64,000 nucleotides of DNA from Collibacillus ludicampi (GCF_023705585.1 NZ_BOQE01000001.1:1-64000), one strand, 5' to 3'. Shown: positions 1 to 8,402, counted from the first letter of the stretch. Notes: generated by a model not told the origin, from the letters alone. A program made the numbers and translations.

Positions 1-533
1 TTGAGAGCCAGAACCTCCGCAACTTTTTTGATCATCGCACTCGGATGAGACTTCCAAACGGGGTTTTTCGCACTTAGTGCTTCGTAATACTCTTTGAAAT
101 CCACCAATTCGATATGTGGTTTTCGGTTTTTCCGATAGACGATGGCGTACGCTTTCGTAATAGGTCCACTACCATCGTCTGTTTCGTGATAAATCTCACC
201 AGTAATCGGGCTGTATTTGAATGTGTCGCCTTTCCGCACTTCCTGACTGATCAGACCCTCGAAATCTTCTTGGCGTTGTGCGTAATTGCGTAGACCATCC
301 CGGCTGACCATGATGGTCGGTGTATTGCCGTACTTGATAAACCAGATCTCTTTAAGAAAGGGGTCCAACTGATACCGGTTGGCCAAATGCATGAGCATGA
401 CGAACTCAGCGTCGGTTGCTCCTTTCGCAACGGTGCCGCGGATAGCTTGCAGCTTTTGCTCGTTTGATACGTTTAAAGTCGGCATGGATGAACCGCCGGT
501 AACGACTTGCAGATTGGCTTTTGCCTCCGCCAT
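1..533 (-). CDS. bet: Phage recombination protein Bet/RecT family (3' end cut by window edge)
   Basis: The 177 codons visible read into base 1 without a stop. The segment is typical of the Bet single-strand annealing proteins: the motif LANRYQLDPFLKEIWFIKYG lies about 60 residues in, followed by TIMVSRDGLRNYAQRQ. These proteins coat ssDNA and promote strand annealing during phage recombination. The start codon (531-533) overlaps the stop of the upstream Gam-like gene in a TAATG arrangement, so the two genes are translationally coupled. The C-terminal part lies outside the window. Confidence 0.85.
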   Translation of the reverse strand, partial: MAEAKANLQVVTGGSSMPTLNVSNEQKLQAIRGTVAKGATDAEFVMLMHLANRYQLDPFLKEIWFIKYGNTPTIMVSRDGLRNYAQRQEDFEGLISQEVRKGDTFKYSPITGEIYHETDDGSGPITKAYAIVYRKNRKPHIELVDFKEYYEALSAKNPVWKSHPSAMIKKVAEVLAL

Positions 534-1063
534 TACTCAGCCACCTCCACCGAGAATTTGATGCCACAATCCACCACCGTAATGCCCTCGATCACCTGAC
601 CATTTTCGTCAACGGCGACGCCATTTTCCGTGCTGACGATCGTTCTCTTCAATGACGACCAATCAACGCTCTCCTTCACCCTCACCGCATCCGGCCGATT
701 TGCTTTCGTCCAGATTAAAAGCTTTTCTTCATCCCGAATGTAATCCGGCTCTTGTTTCCGGGCCTTCAATGTTCCGTATGGCAATTTAATGCTTTTGGCT
801 CTCGGATTCTCTTCTAAGACCATGCGATGATATGCCTGGAGCAGGCTCTCAAAGTATTCAGCATCTCTTTGAAGACCACCGTTTACGTCTTCCAGCCATG
901 CTTTGATCCGCTCGATCTCTTTTTCAGCGATGGCTTGATTTTCAGCCATCTCCTGGCGGATTTTAGCCAGTTTTCGAAGAGCCCAAACTGCTTTCTCTTT
1001 TGTATCAACCACGAAATTCTCACGAACCTCTTGGGTTTCCAGATGGTTTTCAAGTACGCTCAT
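533..1063 (-). CDS. gam: Host-nuclease inhibitor Gam-like protein
   Basis: This 176-residue, mostly helical protein has a long N-terminal coiled coil (about residues 15-75, rich in K/E/A) followed by a basic beta segment around YGTLKARKQEPDYI. That is the pattern of siphoviral Gam proteins, which bind DNA ends and block RecBCD/AddAB-type nucleases. I take the start at MSVLEN (1063) because GGAGG lies 8-9 bases upstream; the longer in-frame ATG at 1078 would overlap that site. It sits directly before Bet, as expected for a phage recombination cassette. Confidence 0.8.
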   Translation of the reverse strand: MSVLENHLETQEVRENFVVDTKEKAVWALRKLAKIRQEMAENQAIAEKEIERIKAWLEDVNGGLQRDAEYFESLLQAYHRMVLEENPRAKSIKLPYGTLKARKQEPDYIRDEEKLLIWTKANRPDAVRVKESVDWSSLKRTIVSTENGVAVDENGQVIEGITVVDCGIKFSVEVAE

Positions 1064-1164
1064 ATTTAAAACCTCCATTGTTTGATAGATTTATCCGTGT
1101 TACAATGGGGTTACCATTATCACGCATACCCCATTGCCTGGCCCGATGTTCCCCCATCGGGCCA

Positions 1165-1323
1165 CTATTTTTTAATCGAAATCCTCGCTTCTTCCGCGAT
1201 AATCTCCTGTTTCCACCGCTCGATCGGGCACGTTATGCATTCGAAAAAGCGTTCTGCCTGTCGAAATGAACACCATTCGCATATTTGCCTCTCGTAATAT
1301 CTGACCGCTTCAGCAGCGTTCAT
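1165..1323 (-). CDS. Small phage protein, Cys-containing, 52 aa
   Basis: The ORF begins MNAAEAVRYYERQICEWC and contains a C-x2-C-like set of four cysteines (CEWC, CITC), suggesting a small metal-binding fold. Its start overlaps the stop of the preceding 54-aa ORF (ATGA), which supports translation. A perfect hairpin (GGCCCGAT/ATCGGGCC) follows at about 1139-1163. I recognise no family. It belongs to the leftward early operon of prophage 1. Confidence 0.55.
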   Translation of the reverse strand: MNAAEAVRYYERQICEWCSFRQAERFFECITCPIERWKQEIIAEEARISIKK

Positions 1324-1484
1324 GAGGCCAAACCTCGAATCTTTCGATAGAGTAGGATCTTGTATTCCGACAACTCCTCACGTGCATCTTGCGCCACATC
1401 GTAAGGCAGGTTTGGAGTCCTTAAGAACGCTTCCAGCTGCATGATGTGACGTTGAATTTCCTCCACCGTTTCAAAACTCATCAT
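1320..1484 (-). CDS. Small phage protein, 54 aa, function unknown
   Basis: The ORF starts MMSFETVEEIQRHIMQLE after a strong AAAGGAG ribosome site and ends in an ATGA overlap with the next ORF. It is predicted helical. There are two adjacent ATG codons (1484 and 1481), and either could initiate. The unbroken spacing with its neighbours makes it a credible early-operon gene. I do not recognise a family. Confidence 0.55.
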   Translation of the reverse strand: MMSFETVEEIQRHIMQLEAFLRTPNLPYDVAQDAREELSEYKILLYRKIRGLAS

Positions 1485-1555
1485 GTCCCCAAACTCCTTT
1501 CACTGAATCTGAAACTTACTAAGAGCCTCAACAACATCACGCATTGCATGCATAA

Positions 1556-1750
1556 TCAAAAGGTTATACGGATCATCGCTTGTTTTTCTTGCTGTTCCAT
1601 CCATGCGTCGATGGAGTCTTTGCGGAAGAAGATCCGCCTGCGCGCTCTCATGTGCGGGATTTTCTTCTCCCGCACCATGTTATAAATGGTGTCTTCGCAG
1701 ACGCCGATGTATTGAGCCACTTCTTGAACAGTCATGGTGACGCGAGTCAA
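1556..1750 (-). CDS. Excisionase-type helix-turn-helix protein
   Basis: The 64 residues match the MerR-like HTH_17 / excisionase pattern: TVQEVAQYIGVCEDTIYNMV followed by a basic wing and FRKDSIDAWM. Such proteins bend DNA as recombination directionality factors or act as small regulators. The start is a TTG (1750) preceded by AAAGGAGG at good distance; an internal ATG lies five codons later. A 19-codon ORF overlapping its stop may follow at about 1500-1560 but is too short to call. Position near the integrase supports an Xis role, which is inference. Confidence 0.75.
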   Translation of the reverse strand: MTRVTMTVQEVAQYIGVCEDTIYNMVREKKIPHMRARRRIFFRKDSIDAWMEQQEKQAMIRITF

Positions 1751-1780
1751 AATAATTCCTCCTTTTTCGAATTCTCTATT

Positions 1781-2032
1781 TCAGCGGGCTGAGACCAACC
1801 CTTTGCTCTCATCTACAACTTGTATTTCCGTCATTTTGAGCACGTTTAAATCCAAATCTAAACAAGCCGCAATTCTAGACAACGCTTCTACGCTTGGCAT
1901 GTATCTCCCGTTTTCAATGTCAGAAAGATAATTTCTTGATAAATCAGTAGCAATGGACAGATCAATTTGTTTTAGCCCTTTTTCTTTCCGTTTTTTCTGT
2001 ATGATTGCGCCAAGAGTTTTTTTGTCCAACAT
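1781..2032 (-). CDS. XRE-family regulator (Cro-like)
   Basis: The 83-residue protein carries a single HTH_3 domain (about residues 8-62: LGAIIQKKRKEKGLKQIDLS ... YLSDIENGRYMPSVEAL). I chose MLDKKT (2032) because GGAGGTGATTTT immediately precedes it; the upstream in-frame extension to 2143 lacks a ribosome site and runs through the operator region. It is the first gene of the leftward operon and divergent from the CI-like gene, so it is likely the lytic-side repressor. Confidence 0.8.
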   Translation of the reverse strand: MLDKKTLGAIIQKKRKEKGLKQIDLSIATDLSRNYLSDIENGRYMPSVEALSRIAACLDLDLNVLKMTEIQVVDESKGLVSAR

Positions 2033-2264
2033 AAAATCACCTCCGTACCCTAAATGTACAGTATTCACGACAAATTGTAAAAGACGATTCCTGTTTAATT
2101 TTAGGCATATACATGTATTAATCAGATAAATACTTGTAATCACGTCATATAGCTTATAATTACTTGTATTTACGACATTTAATAACTTGTATGTCCGACT
2201 TTACTTGCTTATAATTGTTCTCAAACGTCGGTAATACCGACTGGTACAAAAGGAGAGCAGAAAA
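2033..2264. promoter_or_regulatory. Divergent lysis/lysogeny control region with repeated operators
   Basis: Three copies of a direct repeat with the consensus ACTTGTAnnnnnCGnC begin at 2132, 2162 and 2185, and a fourth, weaker relative (TATTCACGACA) lies near 2061. The spacing of about 30 and 23 bp and the place between two XRE genes suggest repressor-binding operators overlapping the two divergent promoters. The rightward ribosome site is GGAGAG just before 2265. Confidence 0.6.
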
Positions 2265-2699
2265 ATGTCTCTTGGTGAAAATATAAAATTTTACCGAAAA
2301 CAAAGAGGTTTGACGCAAAGTGAGTTAGCTACACAAGCAAACATGTCTAGATCCTATATTGCTGATGTTGAGCGTGATCGATACAACCCGAGTGTAGATA
2401 CTTTAAAAGCTATTTCAGAAGCTCTCAACATTCCGGTAAGTTATCTCTTGGATGGACCTGAAACAACAACGGCTAAACAAAATTACCTCCCACCCCTCTC
2501 TTCAAAGGAAGAACGTGACATCGCTCGCGATCTCGAGAAAATGCTGAGTGATCTTGAGTCGAATGAAGCGCTGTCCTTTCATGGGGAGCCATTGGATGAG
2601 CAGAGCCGAGAACTGCTTCGTATCTCACTCGAAAATTCCATGCGACTTGCAAAAAAGTTGGCCAAGCAAAAGTTCACCCCTCATAAGCACAAGAAATGA
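2265..2699 (+). CDS. XRE-family repressor (CI-like)
   Basis: The N-terminal 65 residues form an XRE helix-turn-helix (LGENIKFYRKQRGLTQSELA ... SRSYIADVERDRYNPSVDTL). The ~75-residue C-terminal tail is polar and helical with no peptidase motif. This organisation fits ICEBs1/phage repressors that are cut by a partner ImmA metallopeptidase rather than by RecA-driven autoproteolysis, and exactly such a gene follows with a 4-bp ATGA overlap. It should keep the prophage silent. Confidence 0.8.
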   Translation: MSLGENIKFYRKQRGLTQSELATQANMSRSYIADVERDRYNPSVDTLKAISEALNIPVSYLLDGPETTTAKQNYLPPLSSKEERDIARDLEKMLSDLESNEALSFHGEPLDEQSRELLRISLENSMRLAKKLAKQKFTPHKHKK

Positions 2700-3205
2700 G
2701 TTATGAAGGGTGGATGCAGTTGATTAAAGGTACAGTAGAAAAATTGATTAAAAAATACAGAACCAACAATCCATTCGAAATTGCTTCACAAAGAAATATC
2801 TTGGTTCTTTTTGAGCGACTGGGTGACATTCTTGGCTACTTTCACACATACAAACGGATCCCCATGATCCATATTAACTCTGACCTCAACGAAAGAGAGC
2901 AACGTTTTGTTTGCGCGCATGAGCTTGGTCATTCGATCCTGCACAGACATGTCAACACACCTTTTCTTAGAAAGAATACCCTTTTCTCAATCGACCGTAT
3001 CGAGCGAGAAGCAAACCAGTTTGCATTGGAGCTTCTCATACCGGATCAAGTCATATATGAATTTCAGAACACAAATATGACCATTTACGAACTTGTCGCG
3101 ACATATGGTGTACCCCAAGATTTAGCACATTTGAAACGAAAGCAAACCGGGAAACCATATATTTTTAACACAAAAACAGAACATATATTCCCATTAAGGA
3201 GGTGA
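2696..3205 (+). CDS. ImmA/IrrE-family metallopeptidase
   Basis: The 169-residue protein contains the zinc-binding HExxH motif as HELGHSILH near residue 77, with a downstream E-A-N-Q-F-A-L-E-L-L-I-P segment that supplies the third ligand, typical of ImmA/IrrE (peptidase family M78). By family knowledge it cleaves the partner repressor to induce the prophage. The ATGA overlap with the repressor gene supports that pairing. It precedes the integrase by 55 bp. Confidence 0.85.
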   Translation: MSYEGWMQLIKGTVEKLIKKYRTNNPFEIASQRNILVLFERLGDILGYFHTYKRIPMIHINSDLNEREQRFVCAHELGHSILHRHVNTPFLRKNTLFSIDRIEREANQFALELLIPDQVIYEFQNTNMTIYELVATYGVPQDLAHLKRKQTGKPYIFNTKTEHIFPLRR

Positions 3206-3260
3206 TGTCTAAAAGAAAGAGTTGTGGATCCCATACAAAAGCTAGAAAGGAGGATGCCGT

Positions 3261-4448
3261 TTGGCAAGCATCGAAAAACGTGGCAAAAATTCTTACCGAC
3301 TTGTAGTTGAACTTGGATATGATGCAAACGGGAAACGAATAAGGAGATCGAAGACGGTTCATGTGAAAACGAAACGGGAAGCGGAAAAGGAATTAGCTAA
3401 GTTTGTAACTGAGATCGAGTCCGGGGAATATATCGCACCAGAGAAGATGAGTTTCAAGAATTTCGTTGAAAACGAATGGCTGAAGAAATACGCTGAGAAA
3501 GAACTCGCTCTGACAACTCTAAATAAATACACCTCTCATTTCCGATCTCACATTCTACCTTTCTTCGGACATAAACAGTTGAACGACATCAAAACCTTGT
3601 ATATCATCAACTTTTTCAATGAAATCCAGAAAGAAGGTGAGCGTAAAGACGGAAAAAGTGGTCAACTGTCCGAAATTACCGTTCGTGATATCTATACGAT
3701 TCTTCGGAGTGTTTTTTCAAATGCTGTCGAGTGGCGTGTCATCCCAAACAACCCGATGGACGGCGTTAAACGACCAAAAGTAGGGAAAAGGAATCCTAAT
3801 TTTTACGAAACAGACGAAACTCAGGAAATCATCCGGGCTCTTTACGACGAACCCGCCTCCTGGCGGCTTTATTTTCTCGGGGCTATGCTCGGTGGTTTTC
3901 GGCGCGGGGAACTAACGGCATTAGAATGGACAGATGTGGACTTTGACGAAAATACAATCACAATCAGGAAAAGCATCTCCTACACGCTACAAGGAAAAGC
4001 TGTTGTCAAAGGTACAAAAACGAACGAGTATGAGCGGATCGTAGTGATGCCAGAGTGGTACATGCGTGAATTGCGGAAATACTATACCGAATGGAAAAAA
4101 GAACGGCTCTTGGTTGGCGACCTATGGGAAGGTGGGGACAAGCAGTATGTATTCCATGGAGGCACCGGGAAGCCATACTATTATACGACTCCTACAAAAC
4201 GGTGGCGAAAATTCTTAGCGAAGCATGATTTTCGATATATCCGTCTCCATGATCTGCGCCATACAGCTGCCACCCTGCTCATTGAGGCCGGAGTAGACCT
4301 GAAGGCCATCCAGGAACGGCTCGGTCATTCAACGTATCAGGTGACTGCCGACATCTACGCGCATGTCACCAAAAAAGTAAACAAAGCCGCGGCTGACAAA
4401 TTGGAGAGACTTGCTCCGAAAAATTTGGTCCCCAACTCGTCCCCATAA
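3261..4448 (+). CDS. int: Phage tyrosine integrase
   Basis: The 395-residue protein has an N-terminal arm-binding domain (Arm-DNA-bind_4-like, about 1-55), a SAM-like core-binding domain (65-165) and a catalytic domain with RRGELTALEW, HDLRHTAATLL, GHSTYQVTADIY and the terminal Tyr. All catalytic residues (R, K, H-x2-R, H, Y) appear present. The start is TTG at 3261 with AAAGGAGG upstream. As the last gene before host DNA it should recombine a site just beyond its own 3' end. Confidence 0.9.
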   Translation: MASIEKRGKNSYRLVVELGYDANGKRIRRSKTVHVKTKREAEKELAKFVTEIESGEYIAPEKMSFKNFVENEWLKKYAEKELALTTLNKYTSHFRSHILPFFGHKQLNDIKTLYIINFFNEIQKEGERKDGKSGQLSEITVRDIYTILRSVFSNAVEWRVIPNNPMDGVKRPKVGKRNPNFYETDETQEIIRALYDEPASWRLYFLGAMLGGFRRGELTALEWTDVDFDENTITIRKSISYTLQGKAVVKGTKTNEYERIVVMPEWYMRELRKYYTEWKKERLLVGDLWEGGDKQYVFHGGTGKPYYYTTPTKRWRKFLAKHDFRYIRLHDLRHTAATLLIEAGVDLKAIQERLGHSTYQVTADIYAHVTKKVNKAAADKLERLAPKNLVPNSSP

Positions 4449-4529
4449 CGGCTTAGAGTGGATTTTTGTTTTTCTCGAAACCCCTTCTATTCAAGGATTT
4501 CCGCGCATATATTGAGACCAGGGTCAGAC

Positions 4530-4557
4530 AAAAACCCTACTCCATAGAAGTAGGGTC
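4530..4557 (-). terminator. Rho-independent terminator of gerE
   Basis: An 8-bp stem ACCCTACT/AGTAGGGT is followed on the minus strand by TTTTTG. It lies 17 bp past the gerE stop. Confidence 0.8.
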
Positions 4558-4573
4558 TTCCCCGTTCGGTGGT

Positions 4574-4801
4574 TTATATCTGCAATTCACCAAGCCGTAC
4601 CAGCTCAACAACGGCTTGGGATCTTCCTTTTACGTTCAGTTTCTTCATGACGTTACTGATGTGATTCCGAACGGTCTTTTCGCTGATGAAGAGTATGCCG
4701 GCAATTTCTTTCGTCGTCTTATCCTGCACCAGTAACTCGAAAACCTCTCGCTCCCGGTTGGTCAAAAGAGATTTGCTGCGCATATCCTTTCCCGTTGTCA
4801 C
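4574..4801 (-). CDS. gerE: Spore coat/late mother-cell transcription regulator GerE
   Basis: The 75-residue protein is a stand-alone LuxR-type HTH (LLTNREREVFELLVQDKTTK ... EIAGILFISEKTVRNHISN, ending LVRLGELQI) and is nearly collinear with B. subtilis GerE (74 aa). GerE acts in the mother cell after sigma-K to regulate coat genes. I place the start at a GTG (4801) preceded by AAGGAGGG; a longer in-frame ATG at 4843 has no clear ribosome site. The gene is intact although the prophage integrase ends 126 bp away. Its position beside sdhB is as in Bacillus. Confidence 0.9.
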   Translation of the reverse strand: MTTGKDMRSKSLLTNREREVFELLVQDKTTKEIAGILFISEKTVRNHISNVMKKLNVKGRSQAVVELVRLGELQI

Positions 4802-5253
4802 ACTCGATCCCTCCTTGCTCGGGTCATGATCAGACAAGGTCAAGGGATACAGTCAACTTATTGTATTCGATCCTACGTACGATGGTGCAGGCAAGAAAAC
4901 ATTTAGGCCAAAACCTATGATATGTACTCCTCTGTCACTCCCCCTACACTTTTACTTGTAAGCTATGAGCGAGTGTAGAAACCGAGTTGTCGATCGTTAC
5001 AGCATACGACTCGGCAAACCGATGAGTGAATCCGCAAGGGATTTTTCCTCTCCGATTCTCGAATCCAAGCATTTCGCACAATCACAACTTCTGGGCGATA
5101 TCCGTTCACCCGGTAAATACAGGATTCACTTATTAACGGCTCCCGAAGAATCAATGATCATGACTCCCTTTTTCATACTGTAAAAAAACAAAGTTTTAGC
5201 CCTGATAAAGGCTGCCGACTTTATCGACAGCCTGAGGAGCTCCGTTCGAATAC
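4802..5253. other. Intergenic region upstream of gerE
   Basis: These ~450 bases contain no credible gene. The part next to gerE should hold its promoter; a CATATCATA string on the minus strand resembles a sigma-K -10 element, but I see no -35 at the proper distance. A hairpin CTGTCGATAAAGTCGGCAG-like around 5207-5234 probably terminates the DUF2651 gene on the minus strand. Two longer open frames here on opposite strands are uncoupled from any ribosome site. Confidence 0.4.
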
Positions 5254-5535
5254 CTATTTTTTACTTTTCCCCCTTATAATTGAGACTGCTTTATGTGCTA
5301 AATAGGCTACAAGAGCATATAACGTTCCCCATAACAGCCATGCTCCCAGATTTGCTATGAATGTATTCCAATCGGATGTGATATAGAGCAGGGGAAGCAC
5401 AAAGGATACCACAAGTGCAATGAGCTTTTTTTTTCGCATCATGGCGAACCATGCGCCGAGCAGAACCGATATCAAGGGACAGAAAACTAATGTAAGGATA
5501 AACGGGTTCACATAGTCAAACACTAGGTAAATCAT
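5254..5535 (-). CDS. DUF2651-like small membrane protein
   Basis: The 93-residue protein is almost entirely hydrophobic with three predicted membrane segments (about residues 9-32, 38-58, 63-85) and a basic tail (IIRGKSKK). The N-terminal NPFILTLVFCPLISVLLGAW resembles the DUF2651 (YbeC-like) family of Bacillus. Function is unknown. I prefer the ATG at 5535 with AAAGAGGTG upstream over the GTG three codons earlier. Confidence 0.6.
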   Translation of the reverse strand: MIYLVFDYVNPFILTLVFCPLISVLLGAWFAMMRKKKLIALVVSFVLPLLYITSDWNTFIANLGAWLLWGTLYALVAYLAHKAVSIIRGKSKK

Positions 5536-5589
5536 CGTGTACACCTCTTTCTACTCTGCGTTTCAACAGTTTGTTCTCTTGCCATCCTA

Positions 5590-5727
5590 TTACGTATCGG
5601 ATGGAGACAGTACAAAAAATCTGACCATCACTTTGTGTGATTGATAGGACAAGGGAATAACCGCTTCTTCTTTTCCTGTTTTCAGGTTATAAAGATGCAC
5701 GCCCAACGATTTCTCTGACGTATACAT
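5590..5727 (-). pseudogene. 45-codon remnant with repeat-protein flavour
   Basis: The frame reads SLGVHLYNLKTGKEEAVIPL and then a short tail. This looks like one blade of a TolB/beta-propeller-type protein. There is no ribosome site before the ATG, and the product is too short for such a fold, so I take it as a gene relic. Low certainty. Confidence 0.3.
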
Positions 5728-5749
5728 AAATACTATCCGGATAGTATTT
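5728..5749. promoter_or_regulatory. 22-bp perfect palindrome (operator candidate)
   Basis: The core ATACTATCCGGATAGTAT is extended by AA/TT on both sides to a perfect two-fold symmetric 22-mer. It sits directly before the remnant ORF on the minus strand and within an AT-rich promoter-like stretch. Such symmetry without a spacer is typical of a dimeric repressor site. Confidence 0.5.
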
Positions 5750-5843
5750 TATTATATAATATCCTAGAATTATCAACAAATTCTTGCGATGAATTTAGGA
5801 ACGTTTTCTGCAAGTAAAATTCCTACAAATCGCAAGATAAGAT

Positions 5844-5872
5844 AAAAAATCCTCCCTCAATCGAGGGAGGAT
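5844..5872 (-). terminator. Terminator of the sdhCAB operon
   Basis: A 10-bp stem ATCCTCCCTC/GAGGGAGGAT is followed by TTTTTT on the minus strand, 18 bp past the sdhB stop. Confidence 0.85.
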
Positions 5873-5889
5873 CTATCGAGTTCAACTGG

Positions 5890-6642
5890 TTACCGATTCA
5901 ACCAACTCTTAATCGCATATACGGTGGTCGCTCTGTTCATGGCTGCGATCGAAGTTGTCAGAGGAATACCTTTCGGACAAACCTGTACACAGTTTTGTGA
6001 GTTACCACACTCATGGATGCCGCCTTCACCCATCAACGCTTCCAAACGCTCATCCGCATGCATGGCACCCGTCGGATGAGTATTAAACAGACGAACCTGT
6101 GAAATCGCGAAAGGACCGATAAAGTTTGTACGTTCGTTCACATTCGGACATGCTTCCACACAACAACCGCAAGTAAAACACTTCGACAGTTCATATGCCC
6201 ATTGACGATCTTTTTCAGGCATGCGAGGACCGGGCCCCAAATTGTGGGTTCCATCGATCGGTACCCATGCCTTCACTTTTTTCAGTGCTTGGAACATACG
6301 GCTCCGGTCTACTACGAGGTCACGAACAACAGGGAACGTACGTGCAGGTTTGAGACGGATCGGCTGTTCCAATTGATCAATCAATGCCGTACAAGCTTGT
6401 CGCGGTTTTCCATTGATCACCATCATACAAGCTCCGCAAACTTCCTCAAGGCAGTTACATTCCCAAGCAACAGGAGCCACGGGTTTGCCCGACGCGTCAA
6501 CCGGGTTCCGTTGGATCTCCATAAGCGCCGCGATCACATTCATGCCCGGACGATAAGGAATCTTGAATTCTACCGTATACGGACTCGTATCGTTCCGATC
6601 TTGCCGTTCTATGATTAAGTGGACCATGCGCTTTTCACTCAT
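5890..6642 (-). CDS. sdhB: Succinate dehydrogenase iron-sulfur subunit
   Basis: The 250-residue protein carries the plant-type [2Fe-2S] cluster ligands in CNCLEEVCGACMMV (about residues 62-75, with a further Cys in RQACTAL) and the C-terminal [4Fe-4S]/[3Fe-4S] ligands in CFTCGCCVEACPNV and CGNSQNCVQVCPKG. It passes electrons from the FAD of SdhA to the membrane haem/quinone subunit. Its start overlaps the sdhA stop (ATGA), so the two are coupled. It is the last gene of the sdhC-sdhA-sdhB operon, and a strong terminator follows. Confidence 0.97.
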   Translation of the reverse strand: MSEKRMVHLIIERQDRNDTSPYTVEFKIPYRPGMNVIAALMEIQRNPVDASGKPVAPVAWECNCLEEVCGACMMVINGKPRQACTALIDQLEQPIRLKPARTFPVVRDLVVDRSRMFQALKKVKAWVPIDGTHNLGPGPRMPEKDRQWAYELSKCFTCGCCVEACPNVNERTNFIGPFAISQVRLFNTHPTGAMHADERLEALMGEGGIHECGNSQNCVQVCPKGIPLTTSIAAMNRATTVYAIKSWLNR

Positions 6643-8402
6643 TTTTTCATCGTCTCCTCCTTGTCCACGCTATAGTTACGTTCACGCGGCTTGATCAAAG
6701 AGACATCCACGTCTTTGTAATCAAACTTCGGACCGTTCGGCGTCCATGTTGCCATCGTGTGTTTCAACCAGTTCGCGTCGTCGCGTTTCGGGAATTCCGG
6801 TTTGTAATGCGCTCCCCGAGATTCGTTTCTGTTGAGTGCTCCCAGTGTAATCACGCGGGCCAATTCAAGCATATTCCACAGTTGTCGTGTAAATGGAGCC
6901 ATTTGGTTTTCCCAACGCGATTTGTCGGCGATACCGATATTCTTATAACGTTCCATTAACTCAAGAATTTTCTCATCGGTTTTCTTGAGCTTATCGTTAT
7001 AACGAACCACCGTAACGTTATTGGTCATCCATTCCCCAAGTTCACGATGAAGCTGATAGGGGTTCTCTTTACCTTCCATTTTGAGAATCGATTCATATTT
7101 TTGTTCTTGTTTTTTGCGTTCTGTCTCAAAGAAACTTTGAGCAACATCGCCAGATGCTTTCTTCAGACCACGGATATATTTCACAGCGTTTGGTCCTGCA
7201 ACCATTCCCCCGTAAACGGAAGACAACAAGGAATTTGCTCCCAGGCGGTTCGCTCCGTGTTGAGAGAAATCACATTCCCCTGCTGCGAACAATCCAGGTA
7301 TGCTGGTCCGTTGATCATAATCGACCCAAAGACCGCCCATAGAGTAGTGAACAGCCGGGAAGATTCTCATCGGTACTTTCCTTGGGTCGTCCCCGACAAA
7401 CTTCTCATAAATTTCGAGGATCCCGCCAAGTTTAACATTAAGGACTTCCGCAGGGATATGTGAAACGTCAAGGTAAACCATGTTTTCGCCGTTAATACCG
7501 AGCCCAAGATCCACGCATACGTGGAAAATTTCACGTGTCGCGATATCACGCGGGACAAGGTTTCCGTATTTCGGGTATTTTTCTTCAAGGAAGTACCAAG
7601 GTTTACCATCTTTGTAAGTCCATACGCGGCCCCCTTCCCCGCGAGCTGACTCGGACATCAAGCGCAATTTGTCGTCCCCGGGGATCGCGGTTGGGTGAAT
7701 CTGGATAAATTCACCGTTCGCGTAGATGGCACCTTGCTGATATACGGCGGATGCGGCCGTACCCGTATTGATGATCGAGTTGGTAGAACGTCCAAAGATA
7801 AGGCCGGGTCCTCCAGTTGCCAGGATCACCGCGTCGCCCACAAAGCTGTGAATCTCCATCGAGCGAAGATCCTGGGCAACGATTCCGCGACATACGCCCT
7901 CATCGTCCAACACGGCGGAAAGGAATTCCCAACCCTCATATTTTTGTACAAGGCCTTCCGCTTCGAAACGGCGTACTTGTTCGTCCAGCGCGTATAACAA
8001 TTGCTGCCCGGTGGTTGCGCCAGCAAACGCGGTCCGGTGGTGTAACGTTCCCCCGAAACGTCTGAAATCCAAAAGACCTTCCGGTGTACGGTTGAACATA
8101 ACGCCCATACGGTCAAACATATGAATAATACCAGGAGCGGCCTCACACATCGCTAATACCGGAGGTTGGTCGGCAAGGAAATCACCGCCATAGACAGTAT
8201 CATCGAAATGGATCCACGGGGAATCCCCTTCGCCCTTCGTATTGACTGCGCCGTTAATTCCACCTTGCGCACAAGCGGAGTGGGATCGCTTCACAGGTAC
8301 GAGCGAAAATAAATCGACCGGCACACCAGCTTCGCAGACTTTGATCGTAGCCATCAGGCCTGCGAGCCCGCCGCCTACAACAATAACCTTTTGCTTGCTC
8401 AT
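6639..8402 (-). CDS. sdhA: Succinate dehydrogenase flavoprotein subunit
   Basis: The 587-residue protein has the FAD-binding GGGLAGLMATIKV at residues 10-22, the substrate/flavin-attachment region TLHHRTAFAGATTGQQLL near 120-137, HPTAIP, SESARGEGGRVW and the second FAD motif GLFAAGECDFSQHGANRLGA near 370-389. It oxidises succinate to fumarate on the cytoplasmic face and belongs to both the TCA cycle and respiratory complex II. Length and sequence match the Bacillus type. It starts 18 bp after sdhC and overlaps sdhB by 4 bp. Confidence 0.97.
   Translation of the reverse strand: MSKQKVIVVGGGLAGLMATIKVCEAGVPVDLFSLVPVKRSHSACAQGGINGAVNTKGEGDSPWIHFDDTVYGGDFLADQPPVLAMCEAAPGIIHMFDRMGVMFNRTPEGLLDFRRFGGTLHHRTAFAGATTGQQLLYALDEQVRRFEAEGLVQKYEGWEFLSAVLDDEGVCRGIVAQDLRSMEIHSFVGDAVILATGGPGLIFGRSTNSIINTGTAASAVYQQGAIYANGEFIQIHPTAIPGDDKLRLMSESARGEGGRVWTYKDGKPWYFLEEKYPKYGNLVPRDIATREIFHVCVDLGLGINGENMVYLDVSHIPAEVLNVKLGGILEIYEKFVGDDPRKVPMRIFPAVHYSMGGLWVDYDQRTSIPGLFAAGECDFSQHGANRLGANSLLSSVYGGMVAGPNAVKYIRGLKKASGDVAQSFFETERKKQEQKYESILKMEGKENPYQLHRELGEWMTNNVTVVRYNDKLKKTDEKILELMERYKNIGIADKSRWENQMAPFTRQLWNMLELARVITLGALNRNESRGAHYKPEFPKRDDANWLKHTMATWTPNGPKFDYKDVDVSLIKPRERNYSVDKEETMKK

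Larger units (their letters stand above)
1..4530. mobile_element. Prophage 1, right end (continues off the left edge)
   Basis: The segment has the classical temperate-phage layout: a leftward early operon with recombination genes (Bet, Gam), a Cro-like regulator divergent from a CI-like repressor, an ImmA-type peptidase, and a tyrosine integrase as the last gene. Host DNA starts with gerE and its terminator (4530-4557), so the attachment junction should lie between the integrase stop (4448) and about 4530. The partner junction is outside the window, so the att core cannot be defined. No tRNA gene is visible at this end. Confidence 0.85.
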
